From positions 1,934,329 through 1,996,020 of the forward strand of contig NZ_CM002128.1 in the NCBI RefSeq assembly GCF_000448565.1: DNA of 61,692 nt. Direction: 5' to 3'. A program made the position numbers and the translations under genes. This stretch comes from Streptococcus sp. HSISM1 (GTDB lineage: Bacteria > Bacillota > Bacilli > Lactobacillales > Streptococcaceae). Below are positions 49,241 to 57,132 of this stretch, piece after piece. The notes under the pieces were generated by a model. The model was not told the DNA's origin. It worked only from the letters and a program-made list of their open reading frames with translations, and made no database searches. The first letter of the stretch is position 1. Every line of letters starts with the position of its first letter.

Positions 49241-49264
49241 AACAATCCCTCGAACGGGATTGTT
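49241..49264 (+). terminator. Second terminator stem, end of folBK transcript
   Basis: AACAATCCC-TCGAAC-GGGATTGTT with a T-run on +. It ends the folBK transcript. It is a near-copy of 48970-48994, 271 bases away. Confidence 0.8.
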
Positions 49265-49279
49265 TTTCTTTGTCTCAGT

Positions 49280-50764
49280 TTATTTACGATACAAGCGATC
49301 GTACTGGTAGACAGGGTCCATGGTGACGTTGATACCGAGCTTGCGAAGGACGTTCTTGTCTTCGTCTGTCAGCATCACGGTTGAATGGGCTTCGCTGCCT
49401 TTCAACTTGCCTAATTCTTGCATCGCAAGCTTAGCGTCTTCATTAGTCATAGCCGTAATGGCAAGGGCAATGAGGATCTCGTTCGAGTGAAGACGAGGGT
49501 TGCGGCTACCCAAATGATTGATCTTCAGGCCTTGGATGGGTTGAACGTATTCTGGCTCAATCAATTTGGTTTCTTTGTCAATATGCGCTAATTTCTTAAT
49601 CGCATTGATTAAGAGGGCTGCGGTTGGGCCAAAGAGATCAGAGGTTTTTCCAGTTACCATCTCGCCGTTTGGCAATTCAAGCGCCAAGGCGGGCTCCCCT
49701 GTTTCTTCTTCTTTCTGACGGGCAAGCACGGTCACTTTCCGATCATTTGGAGTAATCCCTAAATCATTCATCAAGAGCTCAATCTTCTTGACAGCTCCTT
49801 CACCGACGCGTTCAGCTTTGACATCTAAGATGGTTTGGTAGTAGCGACGGATAATTTCTTGTTGGGAAGCTTCAATCGCAGCGTCATTGTCAACGATGGC
49901 AAAACCGACCATATTGACGCCCATGTCTGTTGGAGAAGCATAAGGTGAGGTTCCTAGGATACGTTCCAACATGCGCTTCAAGACAGGGAAGATTTCAATA
50001 TCGCGGTTGTAGTTGACCGTTGTTTCCCCGTAGGTTTGGAGGTGGAAGGGATCGATCATATTGACGTCGTCTAGATCGGCAGTCGCTGCTTCATAAGCCA
50101 AGTTGACTGGGTGGTGTAAAGGAAGATTCCAAACTGGGAAGGTTTCAAACTTAGCATAACCAGATTTGATTCCATTTAATTGGTCATGGTACATATTGGA
50201 CATACAAGTTGCGAGCTTACCAGAACCAGGTCCAGGAGCTGTCACAACGACCAAATTGCGGCTAGTCTTGATGTAGTCATTTTTCCCCATCCCTTCAGGA
50301 GAGATGATGTGGTCCATATCAGTTGGATAGCCCTTGATCGGATAGTGTAGATAAGAAGCGATCCCGCTCTTATCCAGTTGTTTGCGAAAGGCGTCTGCTG
50401 CAGCTTGTCCAGCATATTGGGTGATCACGACAGATCCTACAAAGATCCCTAATTCATTGAATTTATCGATCAATCGTAGCACTTCTTGGTCATAAGAAAT
50501 TCCTAGATCCCCACGGGCTTTTGAATGCTCAATGTTGTTGGCGTTGATGGCAATGACAATTTCCACCTGGTCGCGCAATTCTTGGAGCAGCTTGATCTTA
50601 TTGTCTGGTTCGTATCCAGGGAGGACACGAGCAGCGTGGAAGTCCTCTAACATCTTACCACCAAATTCAAGGTAGAGCTTGCCATCAAATTGATTGATCC
50701 GCTCAATAATGTGGTCACGTTGCAAGTTCAAATACTTTTCAGAACTAAAAGCTTGTTTTTTCAT
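49280..50764 (-). CDS. DUF1846 (UPF0371) family protein
   Basis: A 494-residue protein of unknown function in family DUF1846/UPF0371. The block DVYxIxxR-like start [15 protein letters not shown], the region [23 protein letters not shown] and the C-terminal [24 protein letters not shown] are recognisable. The AGGAG seven bases before ATG 50764 decides the start; an upstream extension to 50809 has no site. The coding body is complete. Its own terminator on the minus strand lies beyond the repeat element, near 48970. Confidence 0.82.
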   Translation of the reverse strand: MKKQAFSSEKYLNLQRDHIIERINQFDGKLYLEFGGKMLEDFHAARVLPGYEPDNKIKLLQELRDQVEIVIAINANNIEHSKARGDLGISYDQEVLRLIDKFNELGIFVGSVVITQYAGQAAADAFRKQLDKSGIASYLHYPIKGYPTDMDHIISPEGMGKNDYIKTSRNLVVVTAPGPGSGKLATCMSNMYHDQLNGIKSGYAKFETFPVWNLPLHHPVNLAYEAATADLDDVNMIDPFHLQTYGETTVNYNRDIEIFPVLKRMLERILGTSPYASPTDMGVNMVGFAIVDNDAAIEASQQEIIRRYYQTILDVKAERVGEGAVKKIELLMNDLGITPNDRKVTVLARQKEEETGEPALALELPNGEMVTGKTSDLFGPTAALLINAIKKLAHIDKETKLIEPEYVQPIQGLKINHLGSRNPRLHSNEILIALAITAMTNEDAKLAMQELGKLKGSEAHSTVMLTDEDKNVLRKLGINVTMDPVYQYDRLYRK

Positions 50765-50888
50765 GTAAAACTCCTGTATATAAGGAAAGGGCCTGCTACA
50801 CAGAACCAAGGATAAGTGTTCAGTTCCCTACCATTTCATTCTTTCATATTATATCAGAAAACAGATGGAAGATAAAATATTCTAAGAT

Positions 50889-50946
50889 ACTTTCCATAGG
50901 GAAGTGTGGATGCCAAGGAGCTCAATGGTTACTCACAGTGGAAAGT
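50889..50946. repeat. Short repeat element (copy 2), related to 49021-49156
   Basis: ACTTTCC at 50889-50895 and GGAAAGT at 50940-50946 are the termini. The left arm and the right arm (ACTCACAGTGGAAAGTTTC) align to copy 1 at 16 of 19 bases at the right end, and roughly 18 of 26 at the left. The three inner hairpins are missing, so it is a deleted relative. Confidence 0.6.
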
Positions 50947-50972
50947 TTCCAAGAGAACTTTGTTTCCCTCCT

Positions 50973-50995
50973 AAAAAAGCCCCTTACGGGGCTTC
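50973..50995 (-). terminator. pepA terminator
   Basis: On the minus strand GAAGCCCC-GTAA-GGGGCTTTTTT is a strong stem with T-run just beyond the pepA stop. Confidence 0.88.
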
Positions 50996-51008
50996 AGATA
51001 GGATTTGC

Positions 51009-52073
51009 TTAATAGTGTTTGATCAGATCAACTGTAGAACGATCCAATTTCTTAACCAATGCTTGCAAGAAGGCTTGCGCTTGCAAGAAATCATCCATGG
51101 CATAGAGGGTTTGGTGTGAGTGGATGTAACGTGCGCAGACACCGATGGTTGTTGATGGGACTCCGCCGTTCTTCAAGTGTGCTGCACCTGCATCGGTACC
51201 ACCTTTGGCACAATAGTATTGGAATTTAATGCCCGCTTCCTCAGCAGTTGTGAGCAAGAAGTCTTTCATATTTGGTAGCATGATGTGACCTGGATCGTAG
51301 AAGCGAAGCAGTGTTCCTTCACCAATCGCGCCCTGGTCCCCAAAGACATCCGCTGCTGGTGAACAGTCTACAGCAAGGAAGATTTCAGGATCAAATTTAG
51401 TAGTTGAGGTGTGGGCACCACGAAGTCCTACTTCTTCTTGAACGTTAGCCCCTACATAGAGTTCGTTGTTTAAGGCTTGTCCAGAAAGACTCTTGGCTAA
51501 TTCGCTGACCATCAAGACACCGTAGCGGTTATCCCATGCTTTAGAAATGACGTTTTTACCATTAGCAGTGAGAATTGCAGAGCTATCTGGGACCAAGGTA
51601 TCTCCAGGACGGATGCCATAGCTCTCAGCTTCAGCTTTAGAACTAAAGCCTGCATCAAAGACGATGTCGCTAATGGCAGGTACGGTTGGCCCACCTGTAC
51701 CACGTGTCAAATGTGGAGGAACAGATCCGGAAATAGCAGGGTATTCACGTCCATCACGTGTAAAGAGTTTGAAGCGTTGGCTGCTGACGACCATCGGATT
51801 CCAACCTCCGATTGGGACAACACGGAAAGTTCCGTCAGCTTTGATTTCGCTGATCATAAAACCAACTTCGTCCATGTGGGCAGCTACTAAGATACGAGGA
51901 GCGTCGGCAGCTGTTGAGTGTTTGACTCCAAAGATCCCACCGAGACCATCTGTCACGATTTCGTCCACATGAGGGGTCAATTGTTGGCGCAAATAATCCC
52001 GTACAGGAGCTTCGTGACCTGAGATGGCAGGGATTTCAGTTACTTCTTTGATTTTAGAAAATAAATCAGTCAT
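51009..52073 (-). CDS. pepA: Glutamyl aminopeptidase, M42 family
   Basis: A 354-residue cytosolic metallo-aminopeptidase of the M42 family. Metal residues are in VAAHMDEVGF, KAWDNRYG, VQEEVGLRGA and AVDCSPAAD, with the final His in ARYIHSHQ. It removes N-terminal Glu or Asp from peptides. ATG 52073 is followed by a normal N-terminus (TDLFSKIKEVTEIPAISGHE). No signal peptide. Confidence 0.95.
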   Translation of the reverse strand: MTDLFSKIKEVTEIPAISGHEAPVRDYLRQQLTPHVDEIVTDGLGGIFGVKHSTAADAPRILVAAHMDEVGFMISEIKADGTFRVVPIGGWNPMVVSSQRFKLFTRDGREYPAISGSVPPHLTRGTGGPTVPAISDIVFDAGFSSKAEAESYGIRPGDTLVPDSSAILTANGKNVISKAWDNRYGVLMVSELAKSLSGQALNNELYVGANVQEEVGLRGAHTSTTKFDPEIFLAVDCSPAADVFGDQGAIGEGTLLRFYDPGHIMLPNMKDFLLTTAEEAGIKFQYYCAKGGTDAGAAHLKNGGVPSTTIGVCARYIHSHQTLYAMDDFLQAQAFLQALVKKLDRSTVDLIKHY

Positions 52074-52179
52074 AGGTTACCTTCTTTCTGATGCTATTTT
52101 ATCACTTTTTCTACAAGGATGGTAGCGTTATTATGGAAATCAGTCCCAAAAAGCGGAGGGAGAGATCTAGCCTAGACCG

Positions 52180-52208
52180 TTGTCCCTCTGCTTATTTTGT
52201 GTTACAAT
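52180..52208 (+). promoter_or_regulatory. Promoter of the DUF4651 gene
   Basis: TTGTCC at 52180-52185, 17-bp spacer, TACAAT at 52203-52208. The start point would be about 52215, next to ATG 52216. Confidence 0.75.
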
Positions 52209-52215
52209 AGGCACT

Positions 52216-52506
52216 ATGAAAGCTAAAAAAATTATTTTGTCTAGTCTGGCTGTAGCAAGTGCAGGAGCCCTTGCGGCCGGTGTTTATAAAATTGCAAAAG
52301 ATCAAAAGCGTCTTCGTACCCAAGAAGAATTGGTAGCAGAAGTACGGGAGCAAATGGAAGCCATGGGGACGATTGCGACTCTGTATGTGGAACTCTACGA
52401 GTCTAGTGAAGAGCGCTTAGTAGGAGGCGTCATTTTTGAAGATGAGCGCCATTACCGCTTTGTCTATGAGGACGGTCTCTTGCATTACGAAGAGGAAAAA
52501 TTATGA
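52216..52506 (+). CDS. DUF4651 family small membrane-anchored protein
   Basis: A 96-residue protein of unknown function with a hydrophobic N-terminus (MKAKKIILSSLAVASAGALA, likely a membrane anchor or uncleaved signal). The remainder is charged (KDQKRLRTQEELVAEVREQ). I chose ATG 52216 over an upstream frame from 52180 that would lie over the promoter. Its stop overlaps the next gene (ATGA), so the four genes from here to ytpR form one unit with thioredoxin. The mRNA may be leaderless. Confidence 0.82.
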   Translation: MKAKKIILSSLAVASAGALAAGVYKIAKDQKRLRTQEELVAEVREQMEAMGTIATLYVELYESSEERLVGGVIFEDERHYRFVYEDGLLHYEEEKL

Positions 52507-52820
52507 TTACACCAAATTCTCTAGAAGAAATTGCTTCATACGTAGAGCAAGATGGCAAGAAAGTCTTTGTCTTTTCAGCCGACTGGTGTGGGGATTGTCG
52601 TTACCTCAAGCCTTTTTTGCCGGAGATTGAAGCTGAAAATCCCGAATTTACCTTTATCTTGATTGACAGAGATGCCTATATGGATCTGGCGAAAGTCTGG
52701 GATGTTTATGGGATCCCAAGTTTGGTGGTTCTGGAAAAGGATAAGGAAATCGGTCGGTTTGTCAATCGGGATCGGAAAACCAAAGCGCAGATTACAGCAT
52801 TCTTAGCAGGATTAAAATAG
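52503..52820 (+). CDS. Thioredoxin-family protein
   Basis: A 105-residue thioredoxin-fold protein with active site WCGDCRYLKPF (CxxC with Gly-Asp instead of Gly-Pro) and the cis-proline loop YGIPSL. No signal peptide, so it is cytosolic. The unusual active-site dipeptide suggests a changed redox role. ATG 52503 overlaps the stop of the preceding gene. Confidence 0.9.
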   Translation: MITPNSLEEIASYVEQDGKKVFVFSADWCGDCRYLKPFLPEIEAENPEFTFILIDRDAYMDLAKVWDVYGIPSLVVLEKDKEIGRFVNRDRKTKAQITAFLAGLK

Positions 52821-52829
52821 GAGAAAAAC

Positions 52830-53456
52830 ATGATTGTAACATACAACAAAGAACAAGTCGGCGATGTATTGATGCTGACCTTGAAAAATAGTGGGGAAGC
52901 AAAGCTCGCGGTGGAGAGAAAAGGGAAAGTGGCTCGCGTTTACCGTGAGGACAACCAAGAAACCGTTGCCTGGAATATCTTTGATGCCTCATCTTTCTTC
53001 GCCATCGAAGGCAAGGGCAAAGTCTTTTTGACAGATGAGCAAGTAGCTCGTTTGAACCAAGAATTGGAAAGAGAAGGCTTCGCAGAACGTTTGGTCAACG
53101 ATCGGGAACCAAAATTTGTGGTGGGAGAAATCCTTGAAATGGTGGCCCATCCAGATAGTGACCACTTGAATATCTGCCAGGTAGCAGTTGGACCAGATAA
53201 GACGGTTCAGATCGTAGCTGGAGCTCCAAATGCGCGGGTGGGTCTAAAGACCATTGTCGCTCTTCCAGGTGCCATGATGCCAGATGGTAGCTTGATTTTC
53301 CCAGGTGCCCTTCGTGGAGAAAAAAGCTATGGCATGATGTGCAGTCCGCGTGAATTGCACTTGCCAAATGCTCCTCAAAAACGAGGCATTATTGAATTGG
53401 ATGACGCAGAAGTAGCAGGGACACCTTTTGATCCTGCTCGTCACTGGCATGAATAA
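52830..53456 (+). CDS. ytpR: YtpR-family tRNA-binding protein
   Basis: A 208-residue protein with a C-terminal EMAPII/tRNA-binding domain (about residues 90-200: VGEILEMVAHPDSDHLNICQV). It is related to YtpR and to the N-terminal domain of PheT. The N-terminal DUF4479-like part is present. Exact role is not known. It follows the thioredoxin gene in the same orientation, with AGGAG upstream of ATG. Confidence 0.88.
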   Translation: MIVTYNKEQVGDVLMLTLKNSGEAKLAVERKGKVARVYREDNQETVAWNIFDASSFFAIEGKGKVFLTDEQVARLNQELEREGFAERLVNDREPKFVVGEILEMVAHPDSDHLNICQVAVGPDKTVQIVAGAPNARVGLKTIVALPGAMMPDGSLIFPGALRGEKSYGMMCSPRELHLPNAPQKRGIIELDDAEVAGTPFDPARHWHE

Positions 53457-53463
53457 AGAGAAG

Positions 53464-53496
53464 AATCTAGGATGTTTTGAATCCTAGATTTTTTTG
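53464..53496 (+). terminator. Terminator after ytpR
   Basis: AATCTAGGAT-GTTTTGA-ATCCTAGATT with a T-run. Confidence 0.9.
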
Positions 53497-53530
53497 ATTT
53501 TGGTTTGTCACCCCCATTTTTTGAAATTTT

Positions 53531-53538
53531 TTCGAATA
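53531..53538 (+). promoter_or_regulatory. CIN-box of ssbB
   Basis: TTCGAATA matches the ComX box TACGAATA with one change. It lies 19 bases before ssbB, marking it as a late competence gene. Confidence 0.85.
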
Positions 53539-53557
53539 AATAGATAGGAGGTAAATG

Positions 53558-53953
53558 ATGTATAATAAAGTTATTTTAATCGGTCGCCTGGTGGCGGCCC
53601 CAGAATTGCATAAAACCAGCACAGACAAATCCGTTGCCCGAGTGACCGTTGCGGTCAATCGTCGCTACAAGGATCAAAACGGGGAGCGAGAGACTGATTT
53701 TGTCAATGTCGTTGTCTGGGGGAAATTGGCTGAAACCATGGCTAGTTATGCCAGCAAAGGGAGTTTGATCTCTTTGGATGGAGAGATTCGGACGCGCCGC
53801 TACGAGAAAAATGGCATCATGCAGTATGTGACAGAGGTCCTCTGCCAAAGTTTTCAGTTATTAGAGAGCCGCGCTCAGCGAGCGATGCGTGAAAATGGTG
53901 GAACGGGAGATTTAGCCGACATCATTTTAGAGGAGGAAGATCTTCCTTTTTAG
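53558..53953 (+). CDS. ssbB: Competence-induced single-stranded DNA-binding protein
   Basis: A 131-residue SSB with an OB fold (MYNKVILIGRLVAAPELH, ETDFVNVVVWGKLAE) and the acidic C-terminal tip EEEDLPF that binds partner proteins. It protects incoming DNA in transformation. Of two ATGs, 53558 has the better spacing (six bases) from GGAGG. The CIN-box just upstream fits competence control. Confidence 0.96.
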   Translation: MYNKVILIGRLVAAPELHKTSTDKSVARVTVAVNRRYKDQNGERETDFVNVVVWGKLAETMASYASKGSLISLDGEIRTRRYEKNGIMQYVTEVLCQSFQLLESRAQRAMRENGGTGDLADIILEEEDLPF

Positions 53954-53965
53954 AAACAAAAAAAG

Positions 53966-53997
53966 AAAGCTGGTTCGTTTATAGACCAGCTTTTTTT
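53966..53997 (+). terminator. Terminator after ssbB
   Basis: AAAGCTGGT pairs with ACCAGCTTT across a 10-base loop, with a T-run. Confidence 0.9.
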
Positions 53998-54143
53998 GAT
54001 ACTTGGTAGGGATTTCATTCGGGAACAAGTCTTTTAAAAATAAATCAAAAATATGCATCTGTACAATAAAAGCCAGCACTTTTCTTGAAAAAGTAGTAAA
54101 ATAAAGTAATATATATTCAAAATTTTCAGAAAAGGAACGGAGT

Positions 54144-55127
54144 TTGAAGGGGAAAGAAGAAAGAAAAGAACGGTTGAAATGGCTGATAAAACGGGTTTTA
54201 CTGGTGATTCCAGTGGCTTGCATCCTCTTGTGGATCTATGCCGTTTGTCAAACCAGTACCATCAAGGATCAGACCAAGATCGGTGTCACCTATATGACCA
54301 TGAACAATGAGTTCTATAAAAGTATTCATTCGGAAATTAGTCGAATTGCCGATGAGAGAGGTGCTCTTGTATCTGTTCGAGATCCGGAATTGGATGAAAA
54401 AAGGCAGAGCCAGCAGATCGATGATTTTTGCGCCCAAAAAGTAAATGTGATTGTGATTAATCCGGTCAAAGGGGATAGTCAGCCCATTTTAAGGGCTCTT
54501 AAAAAAGCTAGAAAACAAGGAATTAAGATCATTGCAGTTGATACCCAGCTCAAGCATTTTAAGCCGGATGCCAGCATTGTCTCCGACAACTACCAAGCAG
54601 GAGTCTTGATTGCGAAAGAGCTGATGAAACGCTCTTCAAATGCTCAGATCCTTCTCTTGGAGCACAAAGGGACTGTTTCAGCAGATACGCGGATTCAGGG
54701 ATTTAAGGATACCATCAAAGGACATGGGTCATATGAGATTATCTCGGAACTAGAAACCAAGGGTCAGACGGAGATCGCCATGCCAGCTGTCCGTAAGTTC
54801 TTGCAGTCAGGGGGGAATGTCGATACACTAGTTGCCCTAAATGACCGCTCGGCTATAGGAGCTTTAGCAGCGATCAAGGAGCAAGGAATCACCCATCCCA
54901 TTGCGATTTATGGGATCGATGGCTCACCAGATATGAAAGCCTTGCTGCACTCGACAGATGATGTTGTAGGAACCGTTGCCCAGTCTCCGTTGAAGATGGG
55001 AGACCGCGTGATGGAGGTCATCCAAGATATGACGGCTGGGAAAAGCTACCAAAAAGAGATAACCATTCCGGTTCAAATGATGACAAAGGAAAACATCGAT
55101 CACTTTGATGTGAATGGGTGGCAGTAA
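54144..55127 (+). CDS. levQ: Membrane-anchored RbsB-type sugar-binding protein (LevQ-like)
   Basis: A 327-residue periplasmic-binding-type protein. One N-terminal helix (about residues 16-34, LLVIPVACILLWIYAVC) anchors it, not a lipobox. The body (IGVTYMTMNNEFYKSIHSE, IDDFCAQKVNVIVINPV) is a type 1 sugar-binding fold. In S. mutans LevQ is one of two carbohydrate-binding proteins in the LevQRST sensory system, and the order here is similar. It starts at TTG 54144, after AAGGAACGGAG. It overlaps the kinase gene. Confidence 0.87.
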   Translation: MKGKEERKERLKWLIKRVLLVIPVACILLWIYAVCQTSTIKDQTKIGVTYMTMNNEFYKSIHSEISRIADERGALVSVRDPELDEKRQSQQIDDFCAQKVNVIVINPVKGDSQPILRALKKARKQGIKIIAVDTQLKHFKPDASIVSDNYQAGVLIAKELMKRSSNAQILLLEHKGTVSADTRIQGFKDTIKGHGSYEIISELETKGQTEIAMPAVRKFLQSGGNVDTLVALNDRSAIGALAAIKEQGITHPIAIYGIDGSPDMKALLHSTDDVVGTVAQSPLKMGDRVMEVIQDMTAGKSYQKEITIPVQMMTKENIDHFDVNGWQ

Positions 55128-56443
55128 TGAGAAAATTTAGAGGTGTGAGATACAGTTTGGCCATCCTGATGGTCGTAAATTTTATCGCTGTGATGCTCAA
55201 CAGTATCATCTATCTTCAAGCAACCAACTATATCATTGCCCAACGGCAAGCTTCTCTATTAGTAGAACGCTTAGAGCGTATTCCTTTTGCGCCCTCTACA
55301 ACTTTTTGGTTGTCTGCGCTCTTATTTGCTGGGATTGCCTTGATCTCCATGAGTCGTTACCGGTCTCAAACGAGTAGATGGTCTATTTTTGATCAGTGGA
55401 ATATTCTGGAGATCCTCCTGATGTTGCTCTTGATGTGGGTCCAAAATGTAGCTTATAACGGGCTCATTCTCTTGGTTTTTGCGGATATCTTCTATGGTTC
55501 CAAAGAGTTGAATACCAAGCGAGACCGCAAGTATTGGTTTGCTTTTATCCTAGTAAGTTTCTTGATGCTTCTTGTGACCAATTCAGACGTCTTTTCGCTT
55601 TTCTTTCCGATTCCTTCTCTGGATGTCTATATTCATTTTTATCCTGCCTCCATTCGGATTCTGGCCTTTTTCTTGAAGAATTCCCTCTATGCCTTGAATA
55701 TGGTGCTCTTCATTATTTCGCTTTTGTTTTATATTATGAATGTTCTTGCGGAAAACCACGAAGTGGAAGAAGAGTTGGCTATGGTTTCGAAGGTCAATAC
55801 GGAGTTGAACAACTATATGGCCTTGTCTGAGAAGATTGCAGAAGATCGGGAGCGCAAGCGGATTGCTCGGGAAATTCACGATACCTTGGGACACGCGCTA
55901 ACAGGGATCTCAGCAGGTTTAGATGCTGTCGGAGTCTTGATTGATATCGATCCCAATCGGGCAAAAGAGCAGGTGAAAAGTGTTTCAGAAGTGGTTCGTG
56001 AAGGAATCCAGGATGTGAGAGGCTCTCTCAACCGCCTCCGTCCAGGTGCCCTTGAGGGACGAACCCTCAAAGATGCTTTAGAAAAGATGATCCGCGAGTA
56101 CCAGACGCTCTCCAACTTGCAGGTTGATTTACGCTATGAATGGGTCGATGTCGATATGGACGTCATGATTGAAGATACGATCTTTCGTGTGATCCAAGAG
56201 TCTATGACCAATGCGGTTCGCCACGGTCATGCCAGTCAGATGAGCCTTCATTTTTTTGAGGATAAAGAAAATTACCTGATTGAGTTGCAGGACAATGGGG
56301 TTGGATTTGAAACCTTGACCTATGGCTATGGGCTCAAGCAGATGATGGAGCGTATTTCCATCCTAGGAGGACAGCTTCAATTTGAAAGTCGCGATGGATT
56401 TTTCACGCGCGTCAGTTTACCGAAATATAAAGAAGGGAGATAG
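55127..56443 (+). CDS. levS: Sensor histidine kinase (LevS-like)
   Basis: A 438-residue membrane kinase with about seven predicted helices in the N-terminal 210 residues, a coiled linker, a HisKA_3 block (RKRIAREIHDTLGHALTGI) with the phospho-His, and an ATPase domain (N-box ESMTNAVRHG, G-box LQDNGVGFE). ATG 55127 overlaps levQ (TAATGA). With the two binding proteins, the sugar signal probably reaches the kinase. Names here go by function; the order is kinase, then regulator. Confidence 0.9.
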   Translation: MRKFRGVRYSLAILMVVNFIAVMLNSIIYLQATNYIIAQRQASLLVERLERIPFAPSTTFWLSALLFAGIALISMSRYRSQTSRWSIFDQWNILEILLMLLLMWVQNVAYNGLILLVFADIFYGSKELNTKRDRKYWFAFILVSFLMLLVTNSDVFSLFFPIPSLDVYIHFYPASIRILAFFLKNSLYALNMVLFIISLLFYIMNVLAENHEVEEELAMVSKVNTELNNYMALSEKIAEDRERKRIAREIHDTLGHALTGISAGLDAVGVLIDIDPNRAKEQVKSVSEVVREGIQDVRGSLNRLRPGALEGRTLKDALEKMIREYQTLSNLQVDLRYEWVDVDMDVMIEDTIFRVIQESMTNAVRHGHASQMSLHFFEDKENYLIELQDNGVGFETLTYGYGLKQMMERISILGGQLQFESRDGFFTRVSLPKYKEGR

Positions 56444-56445
56444 AG

Positions 56446-57132
56446 ATGGTGATAAAAGTAATGGTAGCAGATGACCAGGCCTTGATTCGAGAATCTCTGA
56501 AAATTATTTTGTCAGCCCACCCCGATATTGAAGTGGTGGCCACAGTGGAAGATGGGAATCACGTCTTGTCGAGCATTCCACAGACACATCCTGACCTGAT
56601 CTTAATGGATATTCGGATGCCAGGCATGGATGGGGTCTTGGCGACAAAAGAAGTCAAAGAGCACTATCCGGATATCAAAATTATTATTTTAACGACCTTT
56701 GATGATGATGAATTTATCTATAGTGCACTCAAGTATGGTGCTTCAGGTTATCTTTTAAAGGGAGCCTCGACAGAGGAACTCTATGAAGCGATTAAGGTGG
56801 TGTATCAAGGCGGAGCCATGATCAACCCGAATATCGCTAGTAAAGTCTTTCAAATTTTCTCACAAATGGCCAAGACCAACTTCTCTATTGCTGTGGATGA
56901 GGACAATGTCAAGGATTTGAGCACGACGGAATGGCGCATTATCCAAGAAGTCGGCTATGGGGAGTCTAATAAAGAAATTGCGGCTAAACTTTTCTTATCA
57001 GAAGGAACCGTGCGCAATTACTTATCAACAATTTTGGCGAAATTAAACCTACGAGATCGAACGCAATTAGCGATCTGGTCAGTCCAAACAGGAGTGACGA
57101 GACGTGATTTTTCTAAAGGAAATACAGAATGA
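56446..57132 (+). CDS. levR: NarL/LuxR-family response regulator (LevR-like)
   Basis: A 228-residue regulator. The receiver has Asp9, Asp10 and phosphoacceptor Asp55 (LILMDIRMPG). The C-terminal LuxR helix-turn-helix is SNKEIAAKLFLSEGTVRNYLS. It follows the kinase by three bases. It likely activates the PTS operon downstream, perhaps through the TGTCA/TGACA boxes at 58449-58509. The 3' end overlaps the next gene. Confidence 0.92.
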   Translation: MVIKVMVADDQALIRESLKIILSAHPDIEVVATVEDGNHVLSSIPQTHPDLILMDIRMPGMDGVLATKEVKEHYPDIKIIILTTFDDDEFIYSALKYGASGYLLKGASTEELYEAIKVVYQGGAMINPNIASKVFQIFSQMAKTNFSIAVDEDNVKDLSTTEWRIIQEVGYGESNKEIAAKLFLSEGTVRNYLSTILAKLNLRDRTQLAIWSVQTGVTRRDFSKGNTE

